From the NCBI GenBank assembly GCA_017631135.1, contig JAGBTW010000010.1:1-6936 (forward strand): a stretch of DNA of 6,936 nt, in the 5' to 3' direction. Of the stretch, positions 4,997 through 6,936 are shown piece by piece. The first letter of the stretch is position 1; the number at the start of each line of letters is the position of its first letter. This DNA is from Alistipes sp. Its GTDB lineage: Bacteria > Bacteroidota > Bacteroidia > Bacteroidales > Rikenellaceae. Under the pieces are notes generated by a model. It was not told the origin of the DNA. It worked only from the letters and a program-made list of their open reading frames with translations, and did no database searches. Made by a program: the position numbers and the translations under genes.

Positions 4997-6139
4997 TTAG
5001 GTGTGGCAGTAGCGCCGCACCGAGTCGGCTGTGATGCGCTCATCGCTCAATATGATGAGGCGCTCCACGACATTGTGCAGTTCGCGGATGTTGCCCGTCC
5101 ATGGGCAGTGCGAGAGTATGTCGATGGCGTCGTTGTCTATATGCTTGATGTCTATCTCGTGGCGTGTGCATATCTCTGTTATGAAGTGGTCGACAAGCAG
5201 TCCTATGTCGCCCTGACGTTCGCGTAGCGGTGGCACATCAATCTCAATAACACTCAAACGATGGTATAGGTCCTCGCGGAAGTGCCCGAGGCGTATCTCG
5301 TTGCGTATATCCTTATTCGTTGCTGCCACGACGCGCACATCGACGGGTATATCCTTGTCGCCACCCACGCGTGTAATCTTATTCTCTTGCAGTGCTCGCA
5401 GCACCTTCGCCTGTGCCGAGAGCGACATGTCGCCAATCTCGTCCATAAAGAGCGTGCCGCCATCGGCAAGCTCGAACTTACCCTTGCGTTGCCTCACTGC
5501 AGAGGTGAACGAACCTTTCTCGTGACCAAAAAGCTCGCTCTCGATAAGCTCCGAGGGTATAGCGGCGCAGTTGACCTCTACGAAGGGTGCTGTGGCGCGG
5601 TTGCTCTTTAGGTGAAGCCAGCGCGCAACAAGCTCCTTACCTGTGCCATTCTCGCCAAGCACTAATACGCGGGCATCGGAGGGTGCTACGCGACTTATCA
5701 TGTGGCGCACATGCTCTATCTCTGTGGATGTGCCTATGATGGGTTGTGTGGCACAGTTCGTGTTTCTATGCTGCTGTCTGCAGAGGCGGCGTGTGGCGCT
5801 GTGCGTGGCGCACTCCTCGTCGTTGGTGATGTTGCGCAGGGTATCCAACAGACGATTCATGTCGAAGGGTGGCGTGAGGTAGTCGATAGCGCCATGGCGC
5901 AGAGCAGCAATGGCGGAGTCTATGTTGGGCGTGCGCGAAAGTACAATTGTGGGAAGCCCCATCTCCTCGGCCGAGAAATCGCCATCCACGATGGCAATGT
6001 CGAAGTGCCCGGTGCGGCATAGCTCTGTGGCACTTGGGAGATTGTCAGCCTCGGTGGTGGCGAAGTTCTCGAAGTTGAGTCGCTCACGAAGTGAATTGAG
6101 CATACTTTTGGAGTGAGAAAGGAGTAAAATTTTTGTCAT
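4997..6139 (-). CDS. Sigma-54-dependent activator (NtrC-type AAA+) with degraded receiver and no DNA-binding domain
   Basis: This encodes 380 residues. Residues 1-104 resemble a response-regulator receiver: Asp52 stands where the phosphorylated Asp belongs (AIVDGD), but the N-terminal acidic pair is Ser-His (LLLSHS, 5-10), the conserved Lys is Pro (YLTPPFD, 87-93) and the segment between Asp52 and the next strand is only about 10 residues, so helix 3 is largely missing. A Cys-bearing linker follows (110, 120, 129). Residues 133-364 are a complete sigma-54 AAA+ domain: Walker A GENGTGKE (162-169), L1 loop GSFTSA (209-214, GAFTGA in the consensus), Walker B LFMDE (230-234), sensor I ATN, FREDLYHRL (287-295) and sensor II GNIREL (349-354). 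The protein stops 16 residues past that domain, so no Fis-type helix-turn-helix. It should remodel RNA polymerase-sigma-54 by ATP hydrolysis. The lack of a helix-turn-helix is, from memory, usual in a Bacteroidota branch of this family; the receiver changes look less usual. No histidine kinase is adjacent. Confidence 0.92.
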   Translation of the reverse strand: MTKILLLSHSKSMLNSLRERLNFENFATTEADNLPSATELCRTGHFDIAIVDGDFSAEEMGLPTIVLSRTPNIDSAIAALRHGAIDYLTPPFDMNRLLDTLRNITNDEECATHSATRRLCRQQHRNTNCATQPIIGTSTEIEHVRHMISRVAPSDARVLVLGENGTGKELVARWLHLKSNRATAPFVEVNCAAIPSELIESELFGHEKGSFTSAVRQRKGKFELADGGTLFMDEIGDMSLSAQAKVLRALQENKITRVGGDKDIPVDVRVVAATNKDIRNEIRLGHFREDLYHRLSVIEIDVPPLRERQGDIGLLVDHFITEICTRHEIDIKHIDNDAIDILSHCPWTGNIRELHNVVERLIILSDERITADSVRRYCHT

Positions 6140-6141
6140 AG

Positions 6142-6173
6142 TTTGTTTTTATGAATAATTTGCATTTACTTTG
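6142..6173 (+). promoter_or_regulatory. Possible promoter of the DUF4290 gene
   Basis: TTTG (6142-6145) is followed after 20 nt by TTACTTTG (6166-6173), one base away from the TAnnTTTG consensus. RNA would start near 6179, leaving a leader of about 130 nt. A second near-match, TAATTTAG at 6272-6279, is closer to the gene but has no -33 partner at the right distance. Either could be used. No -7 box was found for the divergent activator gene. Confidence 0.3.
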
Positions 6174-6310
6174 TAGAACCAAATTGCGATTAAAGATGCT
6201 GCCTTTCGACGTATTGTGCAAGTGCTCATCTGCAATTGACCCTAATTGATAGTGATAATGAACTTTATCTGTAATTTAGGGGTCGCGAAAAATCATAATT
6301 AACATGCGTA

Positions 6311-6936
6311 ATGATGAAAAAAAACTATAATTTCACTCGTCGCAAACTCTATCTTCCAGAGTATGGTCGTCACATCCACGAGATGGTAGACTCGTTGCTC
6401 GAGATTGAAGATAGGCACGAACGTACGCGCCAAGCAAAGGCCGTTATTGCCGTGATGGGCAACATAAACCCCACGCTGCGCGATACGGAGGATTTCAAAC
6501 ATAAGTTGTGGGACCATCTGTTCATCATGTCCGATTTTAGGTTGGATGTCGACTCGCCTTACCCACAACCTTCACGCCAAGACCTTATGCTTATGCCCCA
6601 AAAACTGCACTATCCGCAGTCGCGCATCACGTTCAAGCACTATGGCAGATACCTCCATAACTTCTTAAATAAGGTGGCGCATGAGTCAAAGAGCGTAAAT
6701 GTGGATGGTGAGATGGTAAACCTCGCGCGTTATATGCGTGCCAAGAGCTATGAGTACAACAACGACCATCCCAACAACGAGACCATCGTTCGCGATGTGC
6801 GTGCTATGGCGGGTGATGATTGCCAGTTGGATATGTCTGTAATCACGCATCTGCGCAGCGACTATCGCACACCGCAGCAGCGCACCCAGAAGCGCGGTAA
6901 GCAACAGCCCCAAAAGCACAACAACGGTCGCAAGGT
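6311..6936 (+). CDS. DUF4290-family protein, 3' end outside the window
   Basis: At least 208 residues are encoded and no stop is reached before the edge. Recognisable family blocks are LPEYGRHIHEMVD (15-27), EIEDRHERTR (31-40), AVMGNINPTLRD (47-58) and DFKHKLWDHLFIMSDF (61-76), the characteristic core of DUF4290, a Bacteroidota-specific family with no established function. The last stretch (about 188-208) is rich in Gln, Lys, Arg and Asn and looks like a disordered basic tail, so the gene probably ends soon after the edge, as the family is about this long. There is no signal peptide, so it should be cytosolic. From memory this family often sits just before murA (peptidoglycan synthesis), which would place murA downstream. 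The start is ATG at 6311 or the next codon at 6314; an ATG at 6304 is out of frame by one base, with an A8 run at 6317-6324 just after it. Confidence 0.85.
   Translation, partial: MMKKNYNFTRRKLYLPEYGRHIHEMVDSLLEIEDRHERTRQAKAVIAVMGNINPTLRDTEDFKHKLWDHLFIMSDFRLDVDSPYPQPSRQDLMLMPQKLHYPQSRITFKHYGRYLHNFLNKVAHESKSVNVDGEMVNLARYMRAKSYEYNNDHPNNETIVRDVRAMAGDDCQLDMSVITHLRSDYRTPQQRTQKRGKQQPQKHNNGRK

Noticed and set aside
4372..5043. Minus-strand open frame of 223 codons opposite the phosphatase
   Set aside because: The plus strand encodes a full HAD enzyme with all motifs. The antisense translation has no recognisable domain and arises from the GC-rich codon pattern.
6233..6248. Operator formed by CAATT and AATTG near the activator/DUF4290 divergent region
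   Set aside because: Five-base AT-rich arms are expected by chance, and they are not centred on a convincing promoter.

Overview
The window looks like chromosomal DNA of a member of the Bacteroidota, most likely Bacteroidales (an Alistipes-like gut organism is possible, but genus is a guess). Three things point there. Several genes are preceded by the Bacteroidota -7 box TAnnTTTG, once with a TTTG -33 box 19 nt upstream. None of the seven gene starts has a convincing Shine-Dalgarno sequence. The protein families fit: a DUF4290 protein, small 'AQ'-cleaved outer-membrane barrels, a large multidomain lipoprotein, and an NtrC-type activator of the short Bacteroidota form.

Layout. Bases 1-246 are an upstream region with short tandem repeats, homopolymer runs and a -7 box. 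Bases 247-1815 (+) encode a 522-residue surface-type lipoprotein of unknown function with fibronectin-III-like modules. Bases 1957-2403 (+) encode a 148-residue outer-membrane barrel with its own strong promoter, codons that look highly expressed, and a long hairpin terminator. Bases 2404-2857 are a gene-free, repeat-rich spacer holding three head-to-tail copies of a 38-bp unit, a 9-bp repeat run and an 18-bp perfect palindrome. On the minus strand, a family-2 glycosyltransferase (4290-3394) is followed 14 nt later by a second barrel (3379-2858) related to the first; the two are probably co-transcribed and end at the palindrome. Bases 4330-4989 (+) encode a HAD phosphatase. Its promoter is back-to-back with that of the glycosyltransferase, and both promoters place the RNA start at or next to the ATG. 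Bases 6139-4997 (-) encode a sigma-54 activator with a degraded receiver domain and no DNA-binding domain; it converges on the phosphatase with a 7-bp gap. From 6311 (+) a DUF4290 gene runs off the window edge.

How the genes relate. There is no single pathway here. The first half is cell-envelope material (lipoprotein, two related barrels, an envelope-type glycosyltransferase); the second half is housekeeping or regulatory. The points most worth following up are the altered sigma-54 activator, the compact divergent and apparently leaderless promoter pair, and the pair of convergent barrel paralogues flanking the 38-bp tandem array. I found no phage, insertion sequence, CRISPR array, tRNA or rRNA. 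I did not find a convincing new multi-gene system.
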